Of a stretch of 64,000 bases of DNA, positions 37,630 to 47,301 are shown piece by piece (position 1 is the first letter of the stretch; every line of letters begins with the position of its first letter). Made by a program: the position numbers and the translations under genes. The stretch lies in the NCBI GenBank assembly GCA_023228995.1, contig JALOAD010000002.1:1-64000 (forward strand). Reading direction: 5' to 3'. The stretch is from JALOAD01 sp023228995 [NCBI: Candidatus Muiribacterium halophilum] (GTDB taxonomy: Bacteria > Muiribacteriota > Muiribacteriia > Muiribacteriales). The notes under the pieces are model-generated. The model was given only the letters and a program-made list of their open reading frames with translations, was not told where the DNA came from and ran no database searches.

Positions 37630-40153
37630 GCAAATAAAAAATAGCTTACAGAAACTTTTTGATAAACATAGAATAGTTCTATGGTATGACAAGGATAAAG
37701 AGTTTTTTGAACAATTTGAAAATTTATGTTTAGATGATGTTGAAAAACTAATAATTAATAATGATGAATTTATATTAAAATATAAAATTTTAAGAGAATT
37801 TCCTGAAAATAAATTTTTAATTTACAGTACTTCTCAAAAACCGCAAAACAAAGATAACTGGTTGCTTGATATTCTTCTATCTCATTGTGAATTTAAAACA
37901 GAAAAATCATCAATTATTCTGGCAGAATTAGGATTATCTGATAGATTCGAAGAAGATATCAGAAATCATATTCTATTTTTTAAATCAGGAAAAAGAACTC
38001 AAAAATTAAAAAATATTGTGAAATCTTCTGATTCAAACAATGAATTTAAATTGAAAATGCTTTCAATTTGTGCTGATTCATCAAATAAAATAGAAGAAAT
38101 TTTAGATAATCTTATTATTGAATATATTCAGGAGAAAGATACAAAAATTAATTTAATTAATAATTGTAATTTAAGTGAATTTTTATGGGAAAAACTGGCT
38201 ATATTTAATTATGATTCAGAAAATCCATCAATAGAAAATTTTATATACAAATTATTTGAATCAGCTTATAAAAATACTTTTAAAAATGATGAAGCTTCTT
38301 TTTCTAAAAATCTATTAAATAATGATGCTAGAACATATCTTGATAATTTCAAAAATAATAGAGTTCATACAGATTATTTTAGAATAATATCAAAAAAATG
38401 CGAAGAATTTCTTAATATTGAAAGAGATTTAGAAAATAGAAATCTGCATGAATTAAAAGAAATAGATTATTTTGAATTAATTGATAAAAAAATTCAATCT
38501 GATTTAAAAAATCTGGTTTTAAACTCACAAATTACAGAAGATGAAGTTAAAAAAATTATTCGTTTAAGAACTACAAAATTCTTTTATGAAGATTTTAAAA
38601 ATTGTTATCTTGCATTTGAGTTTTCAGCTGAATTTTTTAATCGTCTGTTAAAATTAGAAATTAAAATTGAAAATAATGAGGATGGAATAGAGAAATATAT
38701 TAAAAACTGGTTTGAAATTGATAAAATTTATAGAAAATTTAATTTTTATGCAGATAATTCAAATCAAAAAGGATTTTTAAAAGATATGATCCGAAAAATT
38801 GATAATTTTTATTCTAATAAATTTTTAGTTGAATTAAATAATTTATGGCAGAAACAAGTTGATGAATTAAAAAACTGGAAATCAATTGCATATAATAAAA
38901 ATCAGAATAAATTTTATGAAAATTATATAAATAAAGATAATAAAAAAATGGTTGTTATAATATCTGATGCATTAAGATATGAATGTGGAGAAGAATTATC
39001 CAGAATTATTCTAGGTGAAAAAGGATATATATCTGAACTTGATTATAATATCTCAATGCTACCATCATATACACAACTGGGAATGTCAGCTTTACTTCCA
39101 AATAAGGAAATTGAAATAACCTCAGATAGTCCGCCACAGGTTTTAATAGATTCATTTAAAACTAGTGGTTTAGAGAATCGCAAAAAAATATTAGAAAAAT
39201 TCACAGAAAATACAAGTATTGCAGTAAAATCTGATGAAATCCTGAATATGTCAGCAGATGAAAGAAAAAATTTTATTAAAAATCATCATATAATTTATGT
39301 TTATCATAATAAAATAGATAGAGTCGGCGATAAAAGTGAATCAGAAAATAATGTTTTTAATGCAGTAGAAGAAACTTTGAATGATATAAAAATATTAGTT
39401 AAAAATTTATTTAATGCAAATGCAAATAATGTTATTATTACAGCCGATCATGGATTTTTACATCAGAATTTAGTTGATGAAAGTGATTATATATCTGATT
39501 TTGATTATTTAAATGAAGATGGGATTGATATAAAAAAACTTAAAAAAGATGGTGAAATCAATTATTATAAACCAAGATTTATAATAGGGAAAAATCTGCC
39601 TGAACATTCCAGCTTTAAAAAATTCACATCAGAATCATTAGGCTTAAAAGGTGAATTAGAATTTTTAATTCCAAAATCTATAAATAGACTTAGATTAAAA
39701 GGTGCTGGATATAAATTTGTGCATGGTGGAGCATCACTTCAGGAAATAATAATTCCAGTAATAAAAGTAAAAAAGAAAAGAAAAAACGAAGATGATATAA
39801 AATCAGTTCAAATAGAAATAATACCCGCAGGAAATACAACATTAACCACAGGGCAAATAACAATTACATTATATCAAAAAGAAGCAGTAACAGAAAAAAT
39901 AACCCCTCGAACAATAACAGCCGGAATATATAATAAAAATGGTGAATTAATATCAAATTCAGAGCAATATTGTTTTGATATAATATCATCAAATCCAAGA
40001 GATAGAGAAGTAAAAGCAAAATTTGTGCTTACTCAGAAAGCAAATCAATGTAATAATCAGGAAGTTTATTTAATACTTTATGATAATGGCGTGGAAATAG
40101 ATAAATTAAATTTATTATTAAAACGTTCATTTTTAAATGATTTTGATTTTTAG
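37622..40153 (+). CDS. pglZ: BREX alkaline-phosphatase-superfamily protein PglZ
   Basis: 843 residues. The PglZ domain lies in the middle: VVIISDALRYECGEEL with metal-site D449 and VIITADHGFLHQ with D609/H610, then KFVHGGASLQEIIIPVIKV. The helical N-terminal half begins with the typical LWYDKDKEFFEQFENL. The C-terminal part is an Ig-like beta region (ITPRTITAGIYNKNGELIS). PglZ is the defining BREX protein, a predicted phosphodiesterase/nuclease needed for host methylation and defence. Ends with TAG, 12 nt before brxL. Confidence 0.96.
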   Translation: MNRQIKNSLQKLFDKHRIVLWYDKDKEFFEQFENLCLDDVEKLIINNDEFILKYKILREFPENKFLIYSTSQKPQNKDNWLLDILLSHCEFKTEKSSIILAELGLSDRFEEDIRNHILFFKSGKRTQKLKNIVKSSDSNNEFKLKMLSICADSSNKIEEILDNLIIEYIQEKDTKINLINNCNLSEFLWEKLAIFNYDSENPSIENFIYKLFESAYKNTFKNDEASFSKNLLNNDARTYLDNFKNNRVHTDYFRIISKKCEEFLNIERDLENRNLHELKEIDYFELIDKKIQSDLKNLVLNSQITEDEVKKIIRLRTTKFFYEDFKNCYLAFEFSAEFFNRLLKLEIKIENNEDGIEKYIKNWFEIDKIYRKFNFYADNSNQKGFLKDMIRKIDNFYSNKFLVELNNLWQKQVDELKNWKSIAYNKNQNKFYENYINKDNKKMVVIISDALRYECGEELSRIILGEKGYISELDYNISMLPSYTQLGMSALLPNKEIEITSDSPPQVLIDSFKTSGLENRKKILEKFTENTSIAVKSDEILNMSADERKNFIKNHHIIYVYHNKIDRVGDKSESENNVFNAVEETLNDIKILVKNLFNANANNVIITADHGFLHQNLVDESDYISDFDYLNEDGIDIKKLKKDGEINYYKPRFIIGKNLPEHSSFKKFTSESLGLKGELEFLIPKSINRLRLKGAGYKFVHGGASLQEIIIPVIKVKKKRKNEDDIKSVQIEIIPAGNTTLTTGQITITLYQKEAVTEKITPRTITAGIYNKNGELISNSEQYCFDIISSNPRDREVKAKFVLTQKANQCNNQEVYLILYDNGVEIDKLNLLLKRSFLNDFDF

Positions 40154-40165
40154 CTCGGAGGAAAT

Positions 40166-42208
40166 ATGGCAAAACTTGATGATAAAACAAATGAATTCTT
40201 TAATGGAACAGTTGTAAGAAAAGATTTAGTCCATACAGTAAAAGGTAATGCTATAGTACCAACATATGTGCTTGAATATTTATTAGGACAATATTGTGCA
40301 ACCGATGATGAAAATTCAATATTAAGCGGAATAGAAACCGTTAAAGAAATACTTGCAAAACATTATGTAAATAGAAATGAATCCGGGTTAATACGCTCTA
40401 AAATAAAAGAAAAAGGCAGACATAAAGTAATAGATAAAATATCAGTTAATCTTAATGACAAAAAAGATTGCTATGAAGCTGTTTTTTCAAATCTCGGAAT
40501 TAAAAAATTATTAGTTGATTCAGCAACAGTAAAAAAACATCAGAAATTACTCGTAGAAGGAATCTGGTGTATAGCAGATATAGAATATTATTATACCGAA
40601 GAAAAAGATGCATCACCATGGATATTAAGCTCATTAAAACCAATACAGTTATCATCATTTGATAAAGACCAGTTTCTTGAAGCCCGCAAACAATTCACTA
40701 AAGAAGAATGGATAGATTTGATAATACAAAGTTTAGGATTTAATCCAGAAATGTTTGGAATGAGAACAAAATTACTGCAATTAATACGATTAATACCATA
40801 TTGTGAAAGAAACTATAATCTAATAGAACTTGGACCAAAAGGCACAGGAAAATCACATGTATATTCAGAATTTTCACCACATGGAATGCTTGTATCTGGC
40901 GGTGATGTTACAGTGCCAAAATTATTTGTAGATAATAAATCAAATAAGATTGGTTTAGTAGGATACTGGGATGTAGTGGCTTTTGATGAATTTGCTGGAA
41001 AAACAAAAAATCCAAAAAGAGAATTAGTTGATATATTAAAAAATTATATGGCGAATAAATCATTTTCTAGAGGAATAGAATCCATGGGGGCAGAAGCTTC
41101 ATTAGTATTTGTTGGAAATACTCAGCATTCAGTACCATATATGCTTAAAAACTCAGATTTATTCGATGAATTACCCGAAAAATTCCACGACTCAGCATTC
41201 ATAGATAGAATTCATTTTTATATACCAGGATGGGAAGTAGAAATAATCCGCGGAGAAATGTTCTCAAAAGGATTTGGATTTGTCGTTGATTATCTGGCGG
41301 AAATATTAAAATCATTCAGAATATATGATTATTCAGATAAATATACAAAATATTATGAATTATCCACCAATATAAGCATTAGAGATAAAGACGGAATAAA
41401 TAAAACATTTTCAGGATTATATAAAATATTATTTCCAAATGAAGATGCAAGCAAAGAAGAAATTAAAGAATTATTACAAGTTGCAATGGAAGGCAGAAAA
41501 AGAGTTAAAGATCAGCTATTAAGATTTGACTCAACATACAGCGACATTGATTTTTATTTTATTGATAAAGATTCAAATGAAAAAACAAATATAATCACAC
41601 TCGAAGAAGAAGAATATCCCGATTTTTATTATTTGAAAAAAAATGAAGAAAGAGCAAAAGAGGTTGATTCAGAAACTTTAGATGATAAAACGGAAAATAA
41701 AAGTAATCAATTAGAATCGCAGGAAAAAACAGTTAATATAAAAGAAAATCAAAAAGGAATATCATTTGAAGGGATATTTGGGAATTATATATCAGCAGAA
41801 ACTAAAAATATCAAAATAATAGATTCAAATTTAAATTATATTCATCAACTTAAAAATTTAATGGAATTTATTGAAATGATAATTGAAAATAAACCCCTCG
41901 AAAATGATATTAATATTCATATAGTATCTGTAAATAATAATCCGGAAACTAAAGAAGAAACACAAAAATATTTTGAAAAAATTAAAAATGTAACACAACA
42001 GGCAGGGATTTTATTATCCTGGAAATTTGAAAATAAACCTGATTTTAAAGAGAATTTAATAACATTTGATAATGGCTGGCAGTTAAAGCTGGATAATGGA
42101 TTGGATATTTTTCATCCGTATGATGTAAATGATGCTTTTTCTCTTGAGAATCAAAATCAGAAGTATAGACAATGTAAAAAAAACAAAGTTGAGATAAGCA
42201 TTGTATAG
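40166..42208 (+). CDS. brxL: BREX Lon-related AAA+ protein BrxL
   Basis: 680 residues. AAA+ core: Walker A GPKGTGKSH (223-231) within LIELGPKGTGKSHVYSEFSP, followed by GGDVTVPKLF and Walker B VVAFDEFAG (D274/E275). VGNTQHSVPYML and FIDRIHFYIPGWEVE are BrxL hallmarks. After a charged linker (~485-535) the last ~140 residues run through HQLKNLMEFIEMI to LITFDNGWQLKLDNGLDIFHPYD, which looks like the MIT_C phospholipase-D-like tail rather than a Lon Ser-Lys protease domain. CGGAGG before ATG 40166. Last BREX gene. BrxL is needed for phage exclusion; the tail assignment is tentative. Confidence 0.92.
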   Translation: MAKLDDKTNEFFNGTVVRKDLVHTVKGNAIVPTYVLEYLLGQYCATDDENSILSGIETVKEILAKHYVNRNESGLIRSKIKEKGRHKVIDKISVNLNDKKDCYEAVFSNLGIKKLLVDSATVKKHQKLLVEGIWCIADIEYYYTEEKDASPWILSSLKPIQLSSFDKDQFLEARKQFTKEEWIDLIIQSLGFNPEMFGMRTKLLQLIRLIPYCERNYNLIELGPKGTGKSHVYSEFSPHGMLVSGGDVTVPKLFVDNKSNKIGLVGYWDVVAFDEFAGKTKNPKRELVDILKNYMANKSFSRGIESMGAEASLVFVGNTQHSVPYMLKNSDLFDELPEKFHDSAFIDRIHFYIPGWEVEIIRGEMFSKGFGFVVDYLAEILKSFRIYDYSDKYTKYYELSTNISIRDKDGINKTFSGLYKILFPNEDASKEEIKELLQVAMEGRKRVKDQLLRFDSTYSDIDFYFIDKDSNEKTNIITLEEEEYPDFYYLKKNEERAKEVDSETLDDKTENKSNQLESQEKTVNIKENQKGISFEGIFGNYISAETKNIKIIDSNLNYIHQLKNLMEFIEMIIENKPLENDINIHIVSVNNNPETKEETQKYFEKIKNVTQQAGILLSWKFENKPDFKENLITFDNGWQLKLDNGLDIFHPYDVNDAFSLENQNQKYRQCKKNKVEISIV

Positions 42209-42299
42209 AATATGATTTTAATCAAAAAAATATATAAACTAAAAAGAATTATTGATAAATCACATTATTTTTTTTTGATATTTATATTTTTTTGCGTTC

Positions 42300-42328
42300 T
42301 TGACTAAAGAGCGTTTCAAATGTAATAT
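42300..42328 (+). promoter_or_regulatory. Predicted promoter of thrS
   Basis: TTGACT, 17 nt, TAATAT, about 45 nt before the thrS ATG. The short leader leaves no room for a T-box riboswitch. Confidence 0.6.
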
Positions 42329-42373
42329 TTAATAAATTAAAATATATAAAAATTTTATTATAGAGAGGAATTT

Positions 42374-44137
42374 ATGATTAATCTAGAAGCAATAAGACAT
42401 TCTTTGTCGCATGTTCTTGCTGAAGCAGTTCAAAAATTATATCCAGATGCAAAACTTGGTTTTGGTCCAGCTATTGATAATGGGTTTTATTATGATTTTG
42501 ATATTAAGGATAAAATTGGAACTGAAGAACTTGAAAAAATACAGTCTGCAATGAAAAAAATAATTAAAAACAAAGTAAAAAGATTTAATCATGAAACAAT
42601 GCCTATTGATGAAGCGATTAAATTATATTCAGATAAAGGTGAAATTTATAAAGTTGAACTTATTGAGGAATTAAAAGCAAAGGGTGAAACAGAAGTTAGT
42701 ATTTATAGGCAGGAAAGCTGGTCTGATATATGTAAAGGTCCTCATATTGAAAAAATGGGTGATATTCCAAAAAACTGTTGGAAACTTGATAGAGTTGCAG
42801 GAGCTTATTGGCGTGGTGATGAAAAAAACAAAATGCTTACAAGAATTTATGGACTTGCTTTTGAATCTTTAGAAGCTCTTGAAGAATATATTAAAATGAG
42901 AGAAGAAGCACAGGCAAGAGATCATAGGAAACTTGGAAAAGAGCTTGAACTTTTTATGTTTTCAGATTTAGTTGGAAAAGGTCTTCCTATGTTGTTGCCA
43001 AAAGGTGCTACAATGAGAAGAGTTCTTGAAAGATTCGTTATTGATGAAGAAATTAGAAGAGGTTATGAACATGTTATAACTCCTGTTCTTGGAAAAGTTG
43101 ATTTATATAAAGCTTCTGGTCATTGGGATCATTATCAGGATTCAATGTATAATCCAATTGATATTGAGGGTGAACAGTTTGTTTTAAGACCAATGACTTG
43201 TCCTCATCATTTTGAAATGTATAAAGGAAAACCTCATTCTTATAATGATTTACCTAGAAGATTTGCTGAAGTTTCTCCATTGTTTAGATTTGAAAAATCT
43301 GGTGAATTGAGTGGGCTTATAAGACTTAGGAATTTTACACTTGCTGATGCTCATATAGTTTGTACTATTGAACAGCTTAAAGATGAATTCAAAGCAGTTC
43401 TTGAACTTTTGAAATATATTATGGATACACTTGGAATTTCTGATAAAGTATGGTTTAGAGCTTCATTAAGAGATGATACTAAAGATAAATATGTTGATAA
43501 TCCAAAAATGTGGGAATTTTCAGAAAAACTTCTTATTGATATTTTAGATGATCTTGGTTGGAAATATGAAGTTGCATTAGGTGAAGCTGCATTTTATGGT
43601 CCAAAGCTTGATATTCAGATAAAAAATGTTAATGGTAAAGATGATACAATAATTACAAATCAGATAGATCTTGTACTTGCAGAAAGATTTGATATGGAAT
43701 TTACTGATAGAGATGGTCAGAAGAAAAGACCGGTTATAATTCATAGAAGTTCTATTGGTTGTCTTGAAAGAACAATTGCATTTTTGATTGAGCATTATGC
43801 TGGTGCTTTTCCGTTTTGGATTGCTCCTGTTCAGGTTAAACTTCTTTCAATTAGCGAAAAATTGAATGATTATGCAGAAGAAGTTTATAATAAAATGTTT
43901 GATGCAGGAATTAGGGTTGAAAAAGATGTTAGAGATGAAAAATTAGGTAAAAAAATCAGAGAAGGTAGACTTATGAGAATACCTTATCTTGCAATTTTGG
44001 GATATGATGAAAAAGAATCTGGAAAGATAACTCTCAGGAATCGTGATACAGGTGAACAGGCGAGTTATAGTGTAGATGAAGCTATTGATAAAATGATTCT
44101 TATGGATAGAAAAAAAAGTAATACTTTAATTATTTAA
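42374..44137 (+). CDS. thrS: Threonyl-tRNA synthetase without TGS domain
   Basis: 587 residues against about 640 for the common bacterial enzyme. The protein starts directly in the editing domain: H9-SLS-H13 (the HxxxH zinc-like editing site) and later CKGPH. The class II core follows with RPMTCPHHFEMY, PRRFAEVSPLFRFEKSGELSGL and LVLAERFDMEF, then the anticodon-binding domain (PVQVKLLSISEKLNDYA). The N-terminal TGS domain is absent, and AGAGGAA before ATG 42374 argues that this is the true start. Charges tRNA-Thr in the cytoplasm. Single gene ended by a hairpin at 44254. Confidence 0.95.
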   Translation: MINLEAIRHSLSHVLAEAVQKLYPDAKLGFGPAIDNGFYYDFDIKDKIGTEELEKIQSAMKKIIKNKVKRFNHETMPIDEAIKLYSDKGEIYKVELIEELKAKGETEVSIYRQESWSDICKGPHIEKMGDIPKNCWKLDRVAGAYWRGDEKNKMLTRIYGLAFESLEALEEYIKMREEAQARDHRKLGKELELFMFSDLVGKGLPMLLPKGATMRRVLERFVIDEEIRRGYEHVITPVLGKVDLYKASGHWDHYQDSMYNPIDIEGEQFVLRPMTCPHHFEMYKGKPHSYNDLPRRFAEVSPLFRFEKSGELSGLIRLRNFTLADAHIVCTIEQLKDEFKAVLELLKYIMDTLGISDKVWFRASLRDDTKDKYVDNPKMWEFSEKLLIDILDDLGWKYEVALGEAAFYGPKLDIQIKNVNGKDDTIITNQIDLVLAERFDMEFTDRDGQKKRPVIIHRSSIGCLERTIAFLIEHYAGAFPFWIAPVQVKLLSISEKLNDYAEEVYNKMFDAGIRVEKDVRDEKLGKKIREGRLMRIPYLAILGYDEKESGKITLRNRDTGEQASYSVDEAIDKMILMDRKKSNTLII

Positions 44138-44148
44138 AGAAGAGTATT

Positions 44149-44250
44149 AGAGCGGTATGTGGAGCGTACAAGAACGGTATGAGAGCGTATAAAAGAAAAG
44201 TATAAGAGCGGTATAGAAGAAGTACAAAAACGGTATGAAAGCGGTATAAA
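44149..44250 (+). repeat. Degenerate tandem repeat of AGAGCGGTAT units
   Basis: About eight units of 10-15 bp built on RAGCGGTATR (AGAGCGGTAT, AGAACGGTAT, AGAGCGTATA, AAAGCGGTAT). The same motif family recurs at 63133-63178, 19 kb away. Confidence 0.75.
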
Positions 44251-44253
44251 AAG

Positions 44254-44298
44254 TAGTGGAATAGAGAGATTTAATATTCTATTTCACTATTTTTTTTT
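44254..44298 (+). terminator. Intrinsic terminator of thrS
   Basis: AGTGGAATAG pairs with CTATTTCACT (one G-T pair) around a 14-nt AT-rich loop, followed by nine Ts. The arms resemble the GTGAAATAG part of repeat R2. Confidence 0.65.
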
Positions 44299-44400
44299 AC
44301 AGAATTTTATGTTTTTTTTATTAAAAATGTTATATAATATAAACTAAATTTAAAAAATAAGATTTTATTTGAAATTTAATGTTTTAAATATGGAGGGAAG

Positions 44401-46089
44401 ATGATTTGCAATAATTGTAATACTGAAAACTTTGAAGGTGCGAAATTCTGTAAAAATTGTGGTAATGAGTTTAAATCTTCAAATAATCAAAAAGATATAA
44501 CAGATATTAAAGATAATAAAATATCTGAACTTATGGCTGAATTTAATTTTGGTCAAAAATGGATTTTATTTGCTGGAATATTTTTTGTACTTTTAAGTAT
44601 TGGTACTTTTCTTAAATATACTATTGAATTAGGTCTAATTACTCCGCTAGTGAGAGTTTTATTAGTTTATCTTACTGGTATTATATTTGTTGTTTTGGGT
44701 AGATATGTAATTAGTAAAAATTTCAGAAAATATGGTGTTGCTTTAATGGGAGCAGGGCTTGCGATTCTTTATTCTGCGACTTATTTTGGATCTGTTCATC
44801 ATAATATAATTCCAGAAAAATCTGCTTATATTATAATGTCTGGTATATCTTTAGTTACAGTTTTTCTTGCATATTTATTTGATGTTAAATGGATATTGTC
44901 GCTTGCAATATTTGGTGCTTACGGAACTCCTATGATGTTTGGTATAAGAATTGGTTATAGTATTATGTTTTTTATTTACATTCTTATTGCAAATATTGGA
45001 TTTCTTTATATTTCACATTTAAAAGAATGGAAATTTTCTCTAAAACTTTTATATATTTCTTATTTTTTACTTATGATTGTATGGGCTTCAAATAATTTTA
45101 ATTTTAATGCATTTAATATAAGTTATATATTCTCAATTCTTAATTATTTTGTGTTTGTTGCTATACCAATTATTAATTATCTTTTTAAAAACCATAAATT
45201 GCAAAATATAACTTCGCAGATTGTAATAGGTTCAGTTGCATTTTTTTGTTATAATTTTTATCTTATAAATCTTTCAAACTTCACAGATGTAGTGAGTGGA
45301 ATAAATTCAATTATATTTGCAATTATATTCGGAGTATTTTCATTATTTCTTTATAAAAAAGGAATATTTCGACCTTATGCGATTCCATACATTGGTCTTG
45401 CAATTTCGTTTTTAGTTTTTGGATTAAGTAGTTTTATATTTGCAAATTATATTACAACAACAATACTTATTATTTCAATTTTTATGTATTGGTATGGAAA
45501 TGAAACAAAAAAACATAATCTTGAAGTGTTATCATTTATTGGAATGTTATTGTCACTTTGGCTTTTTACATTTAATGATTTGAATTATTACTTTCATTTT
45601 TCATTTTCAAATTTAGAATTTTTATCAGCAAATACATCTGAGGTAATTGGAAGATTATTTCATGAAATAGTTATAATTATATCAATGATAGCTGTATTAA
45701 AGATAAATAGATATATATTAAAAGATAAATCTACATATAACTTTTTTTCAATTATATTATTTGTATTTTCAATTGTTATTTTAAATGTTGAAGTTATTGG
45801 ATTTTTTAAAATGTTTAGTGCAGATTCACTTCATGGAGCATTATCAGTTTCTTGGGTAATATATTCATATATATTAATTTTTGTAGGCTTAAAAAAAGAT
45901 ATTCCTATGTTTAGATATTCAGCATTTGGTATACTCGGATTTACTTCGTTAAAAGTACTTCTTTTTGATATTACTAATATGAATGTAATGTCAAAGATGT
46001 TGTCATTTTTCCTTATGGGAATAGTATTACTTGTTACTTCATTTTTATATCATAAATTTAGCGAAAAGTATATTCAAAAAATTGAATAA
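44401..46089 (+). CDS. Zinc-ribbon multi-pass membrane protein (DUF2339 type)
   Basis: 562 residues. An N-terminal zinc ribbon (C3-x2-C6 and C17-x2-C20) is followed by a short linker and then at least a dozen hydrophobic segments to the C-terminus. KWILFAGIFFVLLSIGTFLKY, LLVYLTGIIFVVLGRYV, YGVALMGAGLAILYSATYFG and FSLFLYKKGIFRPYAIPYIGL fit DUF2339 proteins. These are polytopic inner-membrane proteins of unknown function. GGAGGG before ATG 44401. A TATAAT at 44333-44338 may be its -10 box, though the -35 is poor. Confidence 0.8.
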   Translation: MICNNCNTENFEGAKFCKNCGNEFKSSNNQKDITDIKDNKISELMAEFNFGQKWILFAGIFFVLLSIGTFLKYTIELGLITPLVRVLLVYLTGIIFVVLGRYVISKNFRKYGVALMGAGLAILYSATYFGSVHHNIIPEKSAYIIMSGISLVTVFLAYLFDVKWILSLAIFGAYGTPMMFGIRIGYSIMFFIYILIANIGFLYISHLKEWKFSLKLLYISYFLLMIVWASNNFNFNAFNISYIFSILNYFVFVAIPIINYLFKNHKLQNITSQIVIGSVAFFCYNFYLINLSNFTDVVSGINSIIFAIIFGVFSLFLYKKGIFRPYAIPYIGLAISFLVFGLSSFIFANYITTTILIISIFMYWYGNETKKHNLEVLSFIGMLLSLWLFTFNDLNYYFHFSFSNLEFLSANTSEVIGRLFHEIVIIISMIAVLKINRYILKDKSTYNFFSIILFVFSIVILNVEVIGFFKMFSADSLHGALSVSWVIYSYILIFVGLKKDIPMFRYSAFGILGFTSLKVLLFDITNMNVMSKMLSFFLMGIVLLVTSFLYHKFSEKYIQKIE

Positions 46090-46108
46090 AAAAAATTTAA
46101 GACCTCGG

Positions 46109-46136
46109 TTGACATTTATGTAGGTTTTGTTAAAAT
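46109..46136 (+). promoter_or_regulatory. Predicted promoter of the HAAS/DUF4097-PadR operon
   Basis: TTGACA, 16 nt, TAAAAT, about 52 nt before ATG 46189. If the PadR protein encoded downstream autoregulates, its operator should be here, but I see no clear palindrome. Confidence 0.55.
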
Positions 46137-46188
46137 ATAACCAAGTACTTTGCAATACATAATAGTAGAATACATAAATGGAGGTAAC

Positions 46189-47301
46189 ATGAACAGTAAT
46201 GAGTATATTGAAAAAGTTAAAAGTATTGTTAGTGATTTTGATGGTATTGTGGTAGAAGATATTTTATCTGATTTGCGAGATTATTTTGAAAATGGTAAGG
46301 AAGAAGGTAAAACAGAAGAAGAGCTTATAGAACAATTAGGAAGTCCTGAGGGTTTTTGCGATATTGTTAATGATGATGCAATTAATAATCAAAAATCTCA
46401 AAAATATAGAGATATTTCAAATGATAAAAATAATAAAACCTATAATGATGAGTTTTTTAATAAAAAACATGTTTTTTCTGGAGATTTATCTGAAATTGTA
46501 ATTGATACTGATATAGCAGATATTAATATGATTAAGTCTGATAAGAATGAATTTGAGATAACTGGTAAAGGTTTTGACAAGGAAATTGATTTTGATGTTA
46601 AGGATTCTGAAAATCGTCTTTATATTAAACTTAAAAAGAAAAAAAGGTCTTTACTTAATTTTTTATTAACTGCAAATAAAAATCAAAAATGGACAATTAA
46701 CATTTATTTTACTACTCAAAAGTTTGATGTATTAAATTTAAAAACTGTAAGCGGAGATGTTAAATTTGATATTTTAAAATCTGCTATATGTAAAATAAAA
46801 ACTGTAAGCGGAGATTTTTCGGCTGAATCTTTAAAAATTGATTCTTTTGGGTTTAAATCTGTTTCAGGCGATGCAAAAATTTCAGAAATAAATAGTGATA
46901 CATTTGAATTTGATTCAGTTTCAGGTGATTTAAAAGGTGATTTTATTAAAAGTGACAATATAAAATTCAAAGCTATAAGCGGAGATATAAAAGTCAAAGC
47001 TATAAATAATAATTTGTCTGGATCAACAGTTTCAGGAGATATTGTTTTTAATTGTGAAAAACTTCCTGAAAAATTAAAAGCGAAAACTGTTTCAGGAGAT
47101 ATTAATGTAGAAGCTGATAATAAATCAGATTTTGAATATGAATTAAAAACTCTTTCAGGTGATATTAAGTCTAATTTAAAACTTTCAATTGATAAGAAAA
47201 AATGCAATGGCAAATATGGTACAGATATTAATTCAAAAATATATCTTAAAACACTTTCAGGTGATATTAGTTTTAAAATGAATGGTGTTTCCAATGAATA
47301 G
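46189..47301 (+). CDS. HAAS (DUF1700-like) plus DUF4097 beta-repeat protein
   Basis: 370 residues from ATG 46189, chosen for the GGAGG 5 nt upstream. Residues 1-70 are a HAAS/DUF1700-type helical domain (MNSNEYIEKVKSIVSD, EDILSDLRDYFENGKEEGKTEEELIEQLGSPE). The rest is a DUF4097 beta-solenoid with nine repeats of [TSA]-[VIL]-SGD. HAAS proteins pair with PadR regulators, and here the padR gene overlaps the 3' end. No signal peptide or membrane helix is evident, so it may be cytoplasmic. Role probably in envelope-stress-type sensing (inference). Confidence 0.85.
   Translation: MNSNEYIEKVKSIVSDFDGIVVEDILSDLRDYFENGKEEGKTEEELIEQLGSPEGFCDIVNDDAINNQKSQKYRDISNDKNNKTYNDEFFNKKHVFSGDLSEIVIDTDIADINMIKSDKNEFEITGKGFDKEIDFDVKDSENRLYIKLKKKKRSLLNFLLTANKNQKWTINIYFTTQKFDVLNLKTVSGDVKFDILKSAICKIKTVSGDFSAESLKIDSFGFKSVSGDAKISEINSDTFEFDSVSGDLKGDFIKSDNIKFKAISGDIKVKAINNNLSGSTVSGDIVFNCEKLPEKLKAKTVSGDINVEADNKSDFEYELKTLSGDIKSNLKLSIDKKKCNGKYGTDINSKIYLKTLSGDISFKMNGVSNE

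Noticed and set aside
42209-42373. T-box riboswitch before thrS
   Set aside because: Only about 40 nt lie between the promoter and the ATG, too short, and no T-box sequence is visible.
44149-44250. CRISPR array
   Set aside because: Units are 10-15 bp, degenerate and without spacers of constant length; no cas gene nearby.
46716-47294. 192-residue open frame on the - strand
   Set aside because: It lies antisense to the DUF4097 repeats; its periodic SPETV segments are simply the reverse complement of the TVSGD repeats.
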